From Gemmatimonadales bacterium (GTDB lineage: Bacteria; Gemmatimonadota; Glassbacteria; GWA2-58-10), in the NCBI GenBank assembly GCA_024278175.1, contig JAJRTS010000036.1, positions 1 to 64,000 on the forward strand: a DNA stretch of 64,000 nt, read 5' to 3'. Both the position numbers and the translations under genes were made by a program. Positions 7,818 to 16,127 of the stretch are shown here, piece after piece (positions within the stretch are counted from its first letter, which is position 1; each line of letters begins with the position of its first letter). Below the pieces are notes generated by a model. That model searched no databases, had not been told where the DNA came from, and saw only the letters and a list, made by a program, of their open reading frames with translations.

Positions 7818-9031
7818 CGCCTTCCCCTCGCTTTGTCCCGCCCGCCCGTACTGTGTGGCGTAAAATTATCTATCTCATCCAACATCGCCAGAAAGTTAGC
7901 CGGCGGCGTCTCTGGCATCACCGCGTTGGAGGAGCCGGCCACGTGGCCCACTCCCCCGGTCTCATCGAGATTTTCCCGCACCGTGCGGCGAACGTCCTGC
8001 TCCGTGCCGAACACCAGCGCACCGCCGCAGTCGAGATTGCCGAACAGGGTCAGCCGGGGGTGCTTGCGCCTGAGCTCGCCCAGACGCATTCCGGCACCGT
8101 AGTCGATCTCGCCCAGGCCGTGGATACCACTGCGCTCGAACAGCGATTCGGCCACGGGCCAGGTGACCCCGTCGGTGCGGAAAACGTAGTACAAACCATG
8201 TAAGTTGCAATGCTCCGTAAGCTTTTTCAGCCGGGGCAGAAAGAGAGTGTCGAACGTGTCCGGGCTGAACGCCGGGCCGCTCTTGGTACAGAAATCTCCG
8301 CCGGCCAGGGCCACGTCTACTCCCAGCGACCCGGCCAGTTCGATATCGGCCAGGCCCTGCTCCAACTGACGGTCCAGCTCGGCGGCGACAAGCTCCGGAG
8401 CCAGCTCCAGGGCCATCAGCCAGGCCGCGTCCCACATCGGGATCCCGAGATACGCCACCGTGTCGCAGAGAGCCATCCCCCCGGGCAGCAGGGCCTTGAA
8501 GCGCCGGAGGCCGTCCATGCGGGCGGGGTCCGTATCCGGGCCGTCCCAGTTATCGGCCTGACCCTTCAGCCAGACCATAAGCTTATCCACATCGCCGCCG
8601 GAGAGCCAACTCTCGGCCTGGTGCCAGTTGCAACTGTCCGGGTCGTAGCGGCAGGTGTCCCACGGGCCATCGCCGTCGGGATCACCGAACTGATAAGTAA
8701 ACTCATCAATTTTACGCGAGGCCTGCCGGGTGTCGCGCCAGGGCAGACGGGCCATGTCATAGCCCAGCTCAATGTAAAAGTCCGCCACGTCGCGCAGCAT
8801 ACGCTGTTCGAACTCCGCCGCCGGGCCTGCGCCGGTGAACCGCGCCTGAACCTCGCGGAAACGCAGCGTGCCGCCGCCGACAAGTACCTCGCGGCCCATC
8901 ACCGCCGAGGCCACTTCCATTGTGACGGTCTGGTCAAATTTCGGCACTCTGTCGGGGATTTGATGTTTGAAAGCCGCCAGTACACGGCCCCGCCCGGTCA
9001 ATCGCCCGGAGTCAGCGTTTACCATTGTCAT
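7814..9031 (-). CDS. URO-D superfamily protein lacking the zinc-ligand motif
   Basis: A 405-residue URO-D-like barrel. It starts GRGRVLAAFKHQIPDRVPKFDQ, the family's N-terminal signature. The LAGGDFCTKSGPAFSPDTFDTLFLPRL segment corresponds to the active-site DD..SGPL region. Where methyltransferase members have HxCG, this protein reads YYVFRTDG, so the zinc His/Cys pair is absent. The downstream GEIDYGAGMRLGELRRKHP..FGNLDCGG segment is intact. The function is therefore unclear; it may be a sugar or small-molecule lyase rather than a methyltransferase. Its partnership with PIG-L is indicated by the 4-nt overlap. The start may be ATG 9031 or ATG 9025, the latter having better GGGGA spacing. Confidence 0.8.
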   Translation of the reverse strand: MTMVNADSGRLTGRGRVLAAFKHQIPDRVPKFDQTVTMEVASAVMGREVLVGGGTLRFREVQARFTGAGPAAEFEQRMLRDVADFYIELGYDMARLPWRDTRQASRKIDEFTYQFGDPDGDGPWDTCRYDPDSCNWHQAESWLSGGDVDKLMVWLKGQADNWDGPDTDPARMDGLRRFKALLPGGMALCDTVAYLGIPMWDAAWLMALELAPELVAAELDRQLEQGLADIELAGSLGVDVALAGGDFCTKSGPAFSPDTFDTLFLPRLKKLTEHCNLHGLYYVFRTDGVTWPVAESLFERSGIHGLGEIDYGAGMRLGELRRKHPRLTLFGNLDCGGALVFGTEQDVRRTVRENLDETGGVGHVAGSSNAVMPETPPANFLAMLDEIDNFTPHSTGGRDKARGRR

Positions 9032-9162
9032 CCCCGCGCCTGTTCAGTTGATATCTGACTGGATATTTAAATCGTGTGATATTAAAATAGACCGGCAGAC
9101 CAGCCGCTGTTCGCTTTGCCGCATCCATGGATACCCGCAACCATAATCCATCGGGTTAATTG

Positions 9163-9420
9163 ATGTTTTTCGACAGGGACGACATCCGCCGCCGCATGCT
9201 GATCGCCAAGCTACCCGGCGCATATAAACGCTGGCCCCTGCTGGCCGGTGTGGCCGCCGGGCTGTGGGTAATGGTGCTGGCCTATCTGGTACGGATGGTG
9301 CTGAGCATGGTCAGCGGACAAAGCGACACCGCCCTGTTCAGCCTGCTCTGGAGCGCCGTGTGCTTTGTCCTGTGGAACCTGCTGCACCGCTGGGCCCGCA
9401 ACAAGCACCAGCGAAGTTGA
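9163..9420 (+). CDS. Small membrane protein, unknown function
   Basis: An 85-residue protein beginning MFFDRDD, with two predicted membrane helices (about residues 26-48 and 57-74) and basic flanks (RRRMLIAKLPGAYKRWP; RWARNKHQRS). I do not recognise a family. The Shine-Dalgarno is weak, but the hydrophobic pattern and basic ends look like a real gene rather than a chance frame. It is divergent from the URO-D-like gene and converges on the esterase gene. Confidence 0.55.
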   Translation: MFFDRDDIRRRMLIAKLPGAYKRWPLLAGVAAGLWVMVLAYLVRMVLSMVSGQSDTALFSLLWSAVCFVLWNLLHRWARNKHQRS

Positions 9421-9449
9421 TTTTCCGCCCCGGGCAACTCCGTACGACC

Positions 9450-11510
9450 TTATTGCCCTATCCTCAGCACATAGCGCTGCACGTTGTCGCGATGAAACTG
9501 GAACGCCTGCTGGAGCAACTGCTCGCCGTAACGGTAATCGGGCTTCCAGACGAAACTGTAGCTCTCGCTTTCCAGCAGCAGTTCTATCGGCCTGCCCGGC
9601 GGGCAGCGCGGTGAAATCATTACCGCGGAGGTATGGTCCTTGACGCTGGTCCACTCCCGTTCCTTGCTCTCGGCGATATCCCGCAGCGCGCCGAGGTGCG
9701 GATCGGCGGAGTAGATTTTCGTCCTGTGCCAACTGTGCTTGTCCAGCGGGTCCAGACCCTGGACGGTGCGCACCCAGATAGTTACTTCCTCGCCCGGCTC
9801 CGCGATCCCGTTGCCGTTGCCCTGTACCTCGCTCACCGTACGCTGACGGATAAAGCCTCCGCCCTGGTTCCCGCCCTGCCGGAACACGTCGAACGTGGCC
9901 GTGCGTCCATCGAGCACCACCACCGAGTCCGGGGTTGCCAGCGGAGTGGGCAGCACGCGGACATCGATCCGGCGGTCCTCGCCGTGCCACCCGTCGTAGC
10001 GAAGGTGAAGGTTCAGCCGGCAGTGTTGAAAAAAGCCCGTGGTGGAAACGAACCGCTGAGTTATCCGCTCACCCAGGTCCACAACCTGGCCGGGGGCGAT
10101 AGAGTCGATAGTGAACTCACCGCCGGAGATTTTTACTGTCGGATACCGGCACGTAAGACTCACTCCGATATCGCGCACGGTGAAATCATAGCTGTTAAGC
10201 AGCCTGATCGGCAAGTGCTGCTCCACGTCCGGCTCCACTATCGGCACACCGGCGCCAGCGAGCGGCAGCAGCACCGGGGCGCGGCCCTCGTTGCGGTCGA
10301 GCACGGCGATATCGTGACCCTCGCCGTCGAGCTCGAAAGTGAGCCTGCCCTTTTCCGAGCTTGTCAGGGTGTAATAACTCACTTCCCCACCGGCATGATT
10401 GTAATCCATGATCTTGTAGCTACGCCGGTTGCCGTAGAGCATCGGCGTTGTAATCGTGATCTTCTGGCCCTCCAGCACCGGGCCGTCGGGCTGCCAGGCG
10501 CGGGTAAAAACTCGGAAATGGTTGCGGGTCACCCGGCGCAGGCAGGTGTAGCCGGCTTTTTTGCCGCTCACCTCGACCGTGTAACCCCAGACATCGAACT
10601 TACCGAAAGCATTATCGTGATCGAACGAGCGGGGTGTGTCGTTCAGCGCCTTGTTCTCGAAAGCGCGCATGTGAAAATCCAGCGTTTCGTCCAGACCGGT
10701 GACCCAGTGCCGATGGTACTCCTCGCGGCGGTACTCGTAGTCGACATCGGGGTTGCGGCTGTAGATTTCGTTGAGCTCCTCGTGGTACTGGCTGATATAG
10801 TCGCCCGAGGCCCTGATCAGGCGCACCATCGTGGCCCCGTGGTTGGCGGTGAAATCGCGCAGCATGTAGTGGCTTTTTGCTCCCGGCGGCCCGACCCAGA
10901 ACTCGTGGCCGGGATTGTAGCTCGATGCGCTGCCCACGAGCTGAGGGTAGCGTGCGCTGAGGTAGAGCGACATGAACCCGCCCATCGAAAGCCCGCTGGT
11001 CGCCCGGTGCTGACGGTCGGCGATAGTGCGGTAGCTGCTGTCGATATGGGCCACCAGTTCCAGGAAGTACTCGCCGAAATCCAGCTCTCCCAGGGGCTGC
11101 TTGCCGTAATCGTCTGACTGGATGTTGTAAGGGCTTCCGCTGTAAAAGCTGGAGTAGCGGTCCTCCACGTAGCCATCCCAGCGCACGCAGATCACATCGT
11201 GGGTTTTCACATAGTCGATCATCTCCGGCAGGCTCACCTGGAGACCGTCGCCATAGGGCTCGCCCATGTAGCGTGAGCTGTGGCCGTGGAAATAATAGAC
11301 CACCGGGTAGTGCTTGCCGCTGGTTTCGTAGTCGGGCGGCAGCAGGATCCGGTAGTGCCGCCACTGGCCGAAAGCCCGGCTGTAGTGGGAGCGGTCGAGA
11401 AAATCCTGGTAGGCGGAAAGCTTCTGGCCGGCAAGCAGTAAAACCATAACTGAAATAAAAAGGAATCTGGCCGTGATATTCGATCTGACAATTTGCATAG
11501 GACTATTCAC
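9450..11510 (-). CDS. Large secreted esterase (esterase D / ferulic esterase-like)
   Basis: A 686-residue exported protein. After a signal peptide (hydrophobic FLFISVMVLLLAG, cleavage after SAY or nearby), residues about 35-290 form an alpha/beta-hydrolase of the Esterase D/enterochelin-esterase class. It has YYFHGHSSRYMG as oxyanion region, GLSMGGFMSL as nucleophile elbow, and WVTGLDETLDFHMRAF near the expected His region. The remaining approximately 390 residues are beta-rich with Ig-like character (PGQVVDLGERI, PGEEVTIWVRTV) and may bind carbohydrate or pack against the catalytic unit. It probably removes acyl or feruloyl groups from polysaccharide. The start is either GTG 11510 or ATG 11498; neither has a strong ribosome-binding site. 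Confidence 0.82.
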   Translation of the reverse strand: MNSPMQIVRSNITARFLFISVMVLLLAGQKLSAYQDFLDRSHYSRAFGQWRHYRILLPPDYETSGKHYPVVYYFHGHSSRYMGEPYGDGLQVSLPEMIDYVKTHDVICVRWDGYVEDRYSSFYSGSPYNIQSDDYGKQPLGELDFGEYFLELVAHIDSSYRTIADRQHRATSGLSMGGFMSLYLSARYPQLVGSASSYNPGHEFWVGPPGAKSHYMLRDFTANHGATMVRLIRASGDYISQYHEELNEIYSRNPDVDYEYRREEYHRHWVTGLDETLDFHMRAFENKALNDTPRSFDHDNAFGKFDVWGYTVEVSGKKAGYTCLRRVTRNHFRVFTRAWQPDGPVLEGQKITITTPMLYGNRRSYKIMDYNHAGGEVSYYTLTSSEKGRLTFELDGEGHDIAVLDRNEGRAPVLLPLAGAGVPIVEPDVEQHLPIRLLNSYDFTVRDIGVSLTCRYPTVKISGGEFTIDSIAPGQVVDLGERITQRFVSTTGFFQHCRLNLHLRYDGWHGEDRRIDVRVLPTPLATPDSVVVLDGRTATFDVFRQGGNQGGGFIRQRTVSEVQGNGNGIAEPGEEVTIWVRTVQGLDPLDKHSWHRTKIYSADPHLGALRDIAESKEREWTSVKDHTSAVMISPRCPPGRPIELLLESESYSFVWKPDYRYGEQLLQQAFQFHRDNVQRYVLRIGQ

Positions 11511-11549
11511 TTATTGAATGGAAAGGCGATGCGGCCGAAAAAATTCCGA

Positions 11550-12224
11550 TCAGTGCAAAAAGCGGTAAATAAAGAGATAATAGATGGCTTTCAAGCCATC
11601 CATCCAAGTTATTTTCTTACCTTCATCCGTACCGCGAGGGTGGTAGGATATCGGTACTTCTTCAATTTTATAACCCAGCTTGAGAAACTGAGCGGTAAGC
11701 TCCGGCTCCACTTCAAAACCGACACACTTAAGATTAAGCTGCCGGGCCACATCTGCCCTGAACATTTTATAAGCGGTTTCCATATCGGTAAGCCTGCTGC
11801 GAAACAAAATATTGGTGAGGGACGTAAGGAACCGGTTTGCAAGCTTGGTAATTTTGGAGATGTCAGGATTATCACCCAGAAAACGTGAGCCATAGACGAC
11901 ATCAGCTCCCTGTTCAATGCGGGCCAGCAAAGACTTGTACTCGTTGGGGTCCAACTCACCATCGGCATCCTGAATCACCACGACATCACCGGTGATATAG
12001 GTCAGTCCGACTCTTATCGCCGCGCCCTTGCCAAAATTCACAGGGGAATGATAAACCTTGGCCACAGTATCTTCAATCCGGGAAATTTCATCCCGGCTAC
12101 CATCGGTACTGCCATCGTCAACCACTATTACTTCTTTGTCCACGTCCACCTTGTTAACCTGCTCGACAACCTGTTTAACCGTTGCCATCTCGTTGAACAC
12201 CGGTATTATCACCGAAAGCTTCAT
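11550..12224 (-). CDS. Family 2 glycosyltransferase (dolichol-phosphate-mannose synthase-like)
   Basis: A 224-residue GT-A enzyme. It has VIIPVFNEMATV at the N-terminus, VVDDGSTDGS, the QDADGE metal-binding segment near residue 85, and the GSRFLGDN and YKMFRAD motifs of the DPM1-like group. There are no membrane helices. It likely transfers a sugar from a nucleotide donor to a polyprenyl phosphate, supplying the GT-C enzyme encoded just upstream on the same strand. GGAG lies 6 nt before the ATG. DNA here is visibly AT-richer than in flanking genes. Confidence 0.92.
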   Translation of the reverse strand: MKLSVIIPVFNEMATVKQVVEQVNKVDVDKEVIVVDDGSTDGSRDEISRIEDTVAKVYHSPVNFGKGAAIRVGLTYITGDVVVIQDADGELDPNEYKSLLARIEQGADVVYGSRFLGDNPDISKITKLANRFLTSLTNILFRSRLTDMETAYKMFRADVARQLNLKCVGFEVEPELTAQFLKLGYKIEEVPISYHPRGTDEGKKITWMDGLKAIYYLFIYRFLH

Positions 12225-12389
12225 CGCGTCTCCGAAATTCCTTTTCAGCCGTTTGAATTGTCATCCATCTACATAGTGAAGCGCTATTAACAGTAAGGAA
12301 CAGAAAAATACTAAAAAACACCATAAAGCCACCGTATTGTTCAAAGCCCAAAACAAGATGTTCCCCGTTGCAGGCATCGCACATAGTTC

Positions 12390-14207
12390 CTACTGTACTG
12401 GTGTTTTATAGTGATAGACATACACCATATTAAAACCGGAACCTATTGTGCCGGCAAGTTCGAGACCCGGAATCTCCACCTCTCCGCGTAATAGGGGCTG
12501 AAACTCCTGATATAGATAGTTTTTCTGTTGTGTACGAAACCATTCCATGTTTTCGAGGTCTTCATCGGAGAACGGAAGAATTCGCTTGGCGGATTCGGAA
12601 AAGTACATAGCTGAATGGTTGAAACCGGTTGTTTGTTGAGTTGGGATTACCTGTCCATGCACCAAGACCAGCAGCGCCTCATCCTCGTCCCTCATCATTT
12701 GCAGGGTTTCCTCAAAAGAGATGGGAACAGCTTTCCAGAAACCATCCTGACGCACGGTTTTCATCGGCAGTCTTATATAGCGCAAATCCAGCCTTGCAAT
12801 CCAATCTCCGAGGCCAATAACGGGTATATGACTATTTTTATATCTGGTATTAATCCACTCGACCGGTTGACGCATTGAATCTGTTTTATCCACTGCCCTT
12901 AATGCAGGAATGAATATCTGTATATCAATGAACAACATATAAATCAATAATGGCGCAAGTAGCACTGCTCGCGCGGATAATTTTTTCCTATTGATAACGA
13001 ACCAGTTGCGTAAACGAAACTCTGCGACAGCAAGACCGCGCGCCAGAAACAGGATTGCAACCGGAACCAGCAGAAAAGCAAACCGGGAAGCTGAAAACCA
13101 GAATACCGGATAAACAAGGATACTGAGCAGGCTCAACAAATAAACAGCATCCACCGCTTTTTGCGCCAGAGATCGCGACTCGCCACCGGGCAGACCGGTC
13201 ATGGCGAATCCAAACAGCGGAAACAGCAATGGCGGAATCAAGCGGGCAGGAATGATTAATATTGTTTTGAGCAAATCGTATATTACAGCGAGAACCGCAA
13301 GCCCGATAACATCCAAGTGTGCCATTACGTAATGAAGCTTGTCAGCTTCAAGAAAACCTCCCGGAGTGGGCGTATTAAACAATACTCTTAATTTGTTACT
13401 TAAATATCCAAGTGATAGTGAGAATAGCCGTCCGTAGCCGCCTTGCGCGAAAGATCCGTATAACGTGGCTGAAACAAACCTGTATATTATCAGCATCACA
13501 AGAGCACAACCCAAAAGCATCGCTATTCGTCGGGTCTGGTCCTTGAGACTGACTCGCCTGACTCTCATCGTCCACCAGATCACTACAAGAAAAGCAAAAA
13601 ACACAAGAATTCCCTCAAAACGAATTCTGGCGATCGATATGAAAAGAATACAAGATATCACAAGATATATGTTTTTCCCCTTATGCAGATAGCTCCAAAG
13701 CATATATGCGGCGATAACGAAGAAGAACATGTAAAACTGATGAGTCAACAACTTTGAAGAACCGATGATCATCGCCGGCAACAGAGCGCTTAGAAGGCCT
13801 ACCCACCAAGCGGTGGACCGTCCATACATCTTGCTTGCAACAAAGTAATACAGGGGAATAAACAGAACACCGAACGAGAAGGCTACACTTGATGCGGCAA
13901 CTTCATAACTTCCGGTCAGCCAGTGTACGAGATTGACAAATGGACTTACGACCAGGAAAAAAAACACTTTGTCGTAATCCACCGGATTCAGCCGCCCTGC
14001 AAAAGCTTCTACTCCGAATAACTTGAAACAGGCGGCCAGATACCCAGCCTCATCACTTGCGGGCAAACCGCGCAAAAATAAATCGGGCAGGCGGGCGAGT
14101 ATTCCCACAACTGTTAGAATCAATACATCACTTATCGATGTGCCGTATTCGGTGCTACCCGGTTTCAAGCTGGATTCCGTACCTGAAGAGCCTTGAGTCA
14201 TGCTCAT
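12390..14207 (-). CDS. GT-C membrane glycosyltransferase (GT39/ArnT-like)
   Basis: A 605-residue polytopic protein with about 11-12 membrane helices. The first luminal loop contains LPASDEAGYLAACFKLF, with the acidic pair used by GT-C enzymes that take sugars from polyprenyl-phosphate donors. The remainder is hydrophobic with a soluble C-terminal region of about 150 residues. It is coupled in orientation to the DPM1-like enzyme, so the pair can make and use a lipid-linked sugar for surface glycan or protein glycosylation. Base composition is clearly more AT-rich than the surrounding genes, a possible sign of transfer. A second ATG two codons in is an alternative start. Confidence 0.85.
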   Translation of the reverse strand: MSMTQGSSGTESSLKPGSTEYGTSISDVLILTVVGILARLPDLFLRGLPASDEAGYLAACFKLFGVEAFAGRLNPVDYDKVFFFLVVSPFVNLVHWLTGSYEVAASSVAFSFGVLFIPLYYFVASKMYGRSTAWWVGLLSALLPAMIIGSSKLLTHQFYMFFFVIAAYMLWSYLHKGKNIYLVISCILFISIARIRFEGILVFFAFLVVIWWTMRVRRVSLKDQTRRIAMLLGCALVMLIIYRFVSATLYGSFAQGGYGRLFSLSLGYLSNKLRVLFNTPTPGGFLEADKLHYVMAHLDVIGLAVLAVIYDLLKTILIIPARLIPPLLFPLFGFAMTGLPGGESRSLAQKAVDAVYLLSLLSILVYPVFWFSASRFAFLLVPVAILFLARGLAVAEFRLRNWFVINRKKLSARAVLLAPLLIYMLFIDIQIFIPALRAVDKTDSMRQPVEWINTRYKNSHIPVIGLGDWIARLDLRYIRLPMKTVRQDGFWKAVPISFEETLQMMRDEDEALLVLVHGQVIPTQQTTGFNHSAMYFSESAKRILPFSDEDLENMEWFRTQQKNYLYQEFQPLLRGEVEIPGLELAGTIGSGFNMVYVYHYKTPVQ

Positions 14208-14339
14208 GCGGCCAACTTTATTGTTTTATCGTAATAGTGACGACTATATGATAAAGATAAAATAACAGGCATTGCGGTAAGAGCAAGGCGTAATTCAGGA
14301 AAAGCCTCAATGCATGGAATCATTTAATCCGGCAAATCG

Positions 14340-15758
14340 TCAACTGTTCAACATTTTGCCGGTGTAGTGCTTTTCAATCCTGTCCAGTGCTTCATTCTGC
14401 TCCCGGGTAAGCGAAGGCGGCTGGGCGGCTTCGATCAACTCCCGCGCGCGCTTCTCGGCGGCCTGCTGCAACGAAAGCGCCCCGTCGGCTTCCCAGTTCT
14501 CACGCTGCTTGCGGCAGAACAACGAGCTCTCGTGGATCTCGCTGCGAAAATTGAGCATGGTGTGTTCGCGGTCCAGAAACGTGCCGCAGGGCCCCACGTC
14601 CTCGATCAGGTCCGCGGCGATAGTCTCCTCGCTTACCTCTATCCCGCGCAGCAGCCGCCTCGTCTGGCCGATTATCTCGTCATCGAGCACCATCTGGCCC
14701 AGCCCGATACACAACTCGCTCTCCAGGGTGCCCACTCCCCAGATCACGTCCACCCCGGCCCCGGCGTGGACGATAGCGGCCATGGTTTTTTCCGCTGCGC
14801 TCTGGGCATCGGTGAGCATGGCGTCGCTGCTGATCCAGGAGGACGAGGGCAGGTTGTAGGCCTGGGCCAGAGCGGCCCCGGCGGCCGCCAGCAGGCAGTT
14901 CTCCGGCGCCCCGGTAACCGCCACGCCCGTGCGCATGTCCATCACGTGGGCAAACCCCAGGTTATGGATACAGGGCCGCCCCGGCTCCAACACCTGATTG
15001 AGCACGATCCCGCCGATAATTTCCGCGTTACCCATCGTGGCTGTCCCGGCCAGCGTTACCGGACCTGTTCCGCCGGCCATCGGCTCCCCGTTGACCATCA
15101 CCGGAATCCCATGCCCCGCGCTGGTGGAAAAAATCTCCAGCGCCAGCTTGGTCCAGCGCAGGGGGCCATGCGCGGTGAATCCCATGCTGAATATAGGCTT
15201 TTCCGAGATAGAGCGGCCATCGAGCACAACGGCTGACATTTCGAGAATCGCCTCCACGCCCGCCGGAGTGAACGAGAGAATCCGCACGTGCTTGCCGGTG
15301 TTTGAGATCATCTCCCGGAAACCGGCCACATCGCGGAACCCGGGCGGCGCATCCTTGACACTCACTCCCACTACCCCATCGACATTCGGCAAAATATCCA
15401 CCAGACGGCTCAGCCTGGCCAGGTCGGCCCGCTCGAACTCGCGCCGGCCCTCGGCGGTGGCCAGGTTCATCGCCGCCGCGGTCCAGAACACGGGGTTCCC
15501 GCCCCCGCCAATCGCGCCGCTCTCAGCCGTGCGGCCGGGAAGGTTCACTTGCGCCGGCGCAAGGGCCAGATACTCACGGACCATCTCCGCGGGGAAACGA
15601 ACGACTTCGCTGTCAGCGCCGGACTTGGCGCCGGCTTTGAGCAGGCGTGTGCGCACAGCCTCGTGCTCAATTTTCAGACCGGTGTTTTCCAGAATCCGCT
15701 CCGTGGCGGACATTATCTGCTCGATACCGCTCTTGCCGGGAACCTGTGCCAGGCGCAT
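14340..15758 (-). CDS. MttB-like methyltransferase (non-pyrrolysine trimethylamine methyltransferase family)
   Basis: A 472-residue member of the COG5598/MttB superfamily. It contains ILENTGLKIEH, GGGGNPVFWTAAAMNLAT, GEPMAGGTGPVTLAGT and GVGTLESELCIGLGQMVLDDEI, the conserved barrel strands of the family. There is no in-frame amber codon, so it is of the pyrrolysine-free type, whose studied members demethylate glycine betaine or other quaternary amines onto a corrinoid protein. No corrinoid protein or RamA is in the window. The start ATG 15758 has GGGGA about 5 nt upstream; a GTG 12 nt earlier is less likely. The gene reads toward the glycosyltransferases but is separated from them by 132 nt. 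Confidence 0.9.
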   Translation of the reverse strand: MRLAQVPGKSGIEQIMSATERILENTGLKIEHEAVRTRLLKAGAKSGADSEVVRFPAEMVREYLALAPAQVNLPGRTAESGAIGGGGNPVFWTAAAMNLATAEGRREFERADLARLSRLVDILPNVDGVVGVSVKDAPPGFRDVAGFREMISNTGKHVRILSFTPAGVEAILEMSAVVLDGRSISEKPIFSMGFTAHGPLRWTKLALEIFSTSAGHGIPVMVNGEPMAGGTGPVTLAGTATMGNAEIIGGIVLNQVLEPGRPCIHNLGFAHVMDMRTGVAVTGAPENCLLAAAGAALAQAYNLPSSSWISSDAMLTDAQSAAEKTMAAIVHAGAGVDVIWGVGTLESELCIGLGQMVLDDEIIGQTRRLLRGIEVSEETIAADLIEDVGPCGTFLDREHTMLNFRSEIHESSLFCRKQRENWEADGALSLQQAAEKRARELIEAAQPPSLTREQNEALDRIEKHYTGKMLNS

Positions 15759-15796
15759 ATAAATCCCCACTTTTTGAAAAGGGTTCTATTGCTTAA

Positions 15797-15928
15797 AGGG
15801 GCGTTGAAAAAACACTCAACGCCCGCAAATGAATATTCTACCCGGTCGGTCGCTCAAGGGCGAACAAATCTGCTTTCGTATTACTCCGGGGAAGCTCGAT
15901 TCCCAAGACGACCATTTTTTCAATACGT
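15797..15928 (-). mobile_element. Degraded copy (E) of the MITE-like element
   Basis: It carries the terminal AGGGGCGTTGAAAA..TCAACGCCC hairpin, then GTCGCTCAAGGGCGAACAAA in place of GTTGTCAAGGGCAAGGC, and finishes with TTTTTTCAATACGTT, resembling the TTTTCAACACGCT end of intact copies. The internal sequence is shortened and diverged. Confidence 0.5.
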
Positions 15929-16127
15929 TTTATAGCATACTATGCTTTATTTCCGACTCGGTCAATGTTTGGTCGCGGCCCGCGCTCAGGCCATTGCCCT
16001 TCTTCCGCCACGTCTGCTTGATAATAAAGGTTTCCCCTGTTAAATATACAACATATACAAAACGACATCGGATGCCCGGCCCGCTTACTTCCATTACAGG
16101 TTTTCAGTATTATCCGACGGTGACAAC
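15929..16127. other. Upstream region of the sigma-54 activator gene
   Basis: No gene is present. A weak TTTCCC-N17-TATACA pair (16031-16059) could be the promoter of the regulator at 16128. No convincing -24/-12 element was found. Confidence 0.35.

Noticed and set aside
9633-11117. A 494-codon plus-strand frame opposite the esterase
   Set aside because: Antisense to a clear alpha/beta-hydrolase; no start signal.
14340-15758. Pyrrolysine in the MttB-like protein
   Set aside because: The frame contains no internal amber codon and is complete without one, so this is the pyrrolysine-free type.
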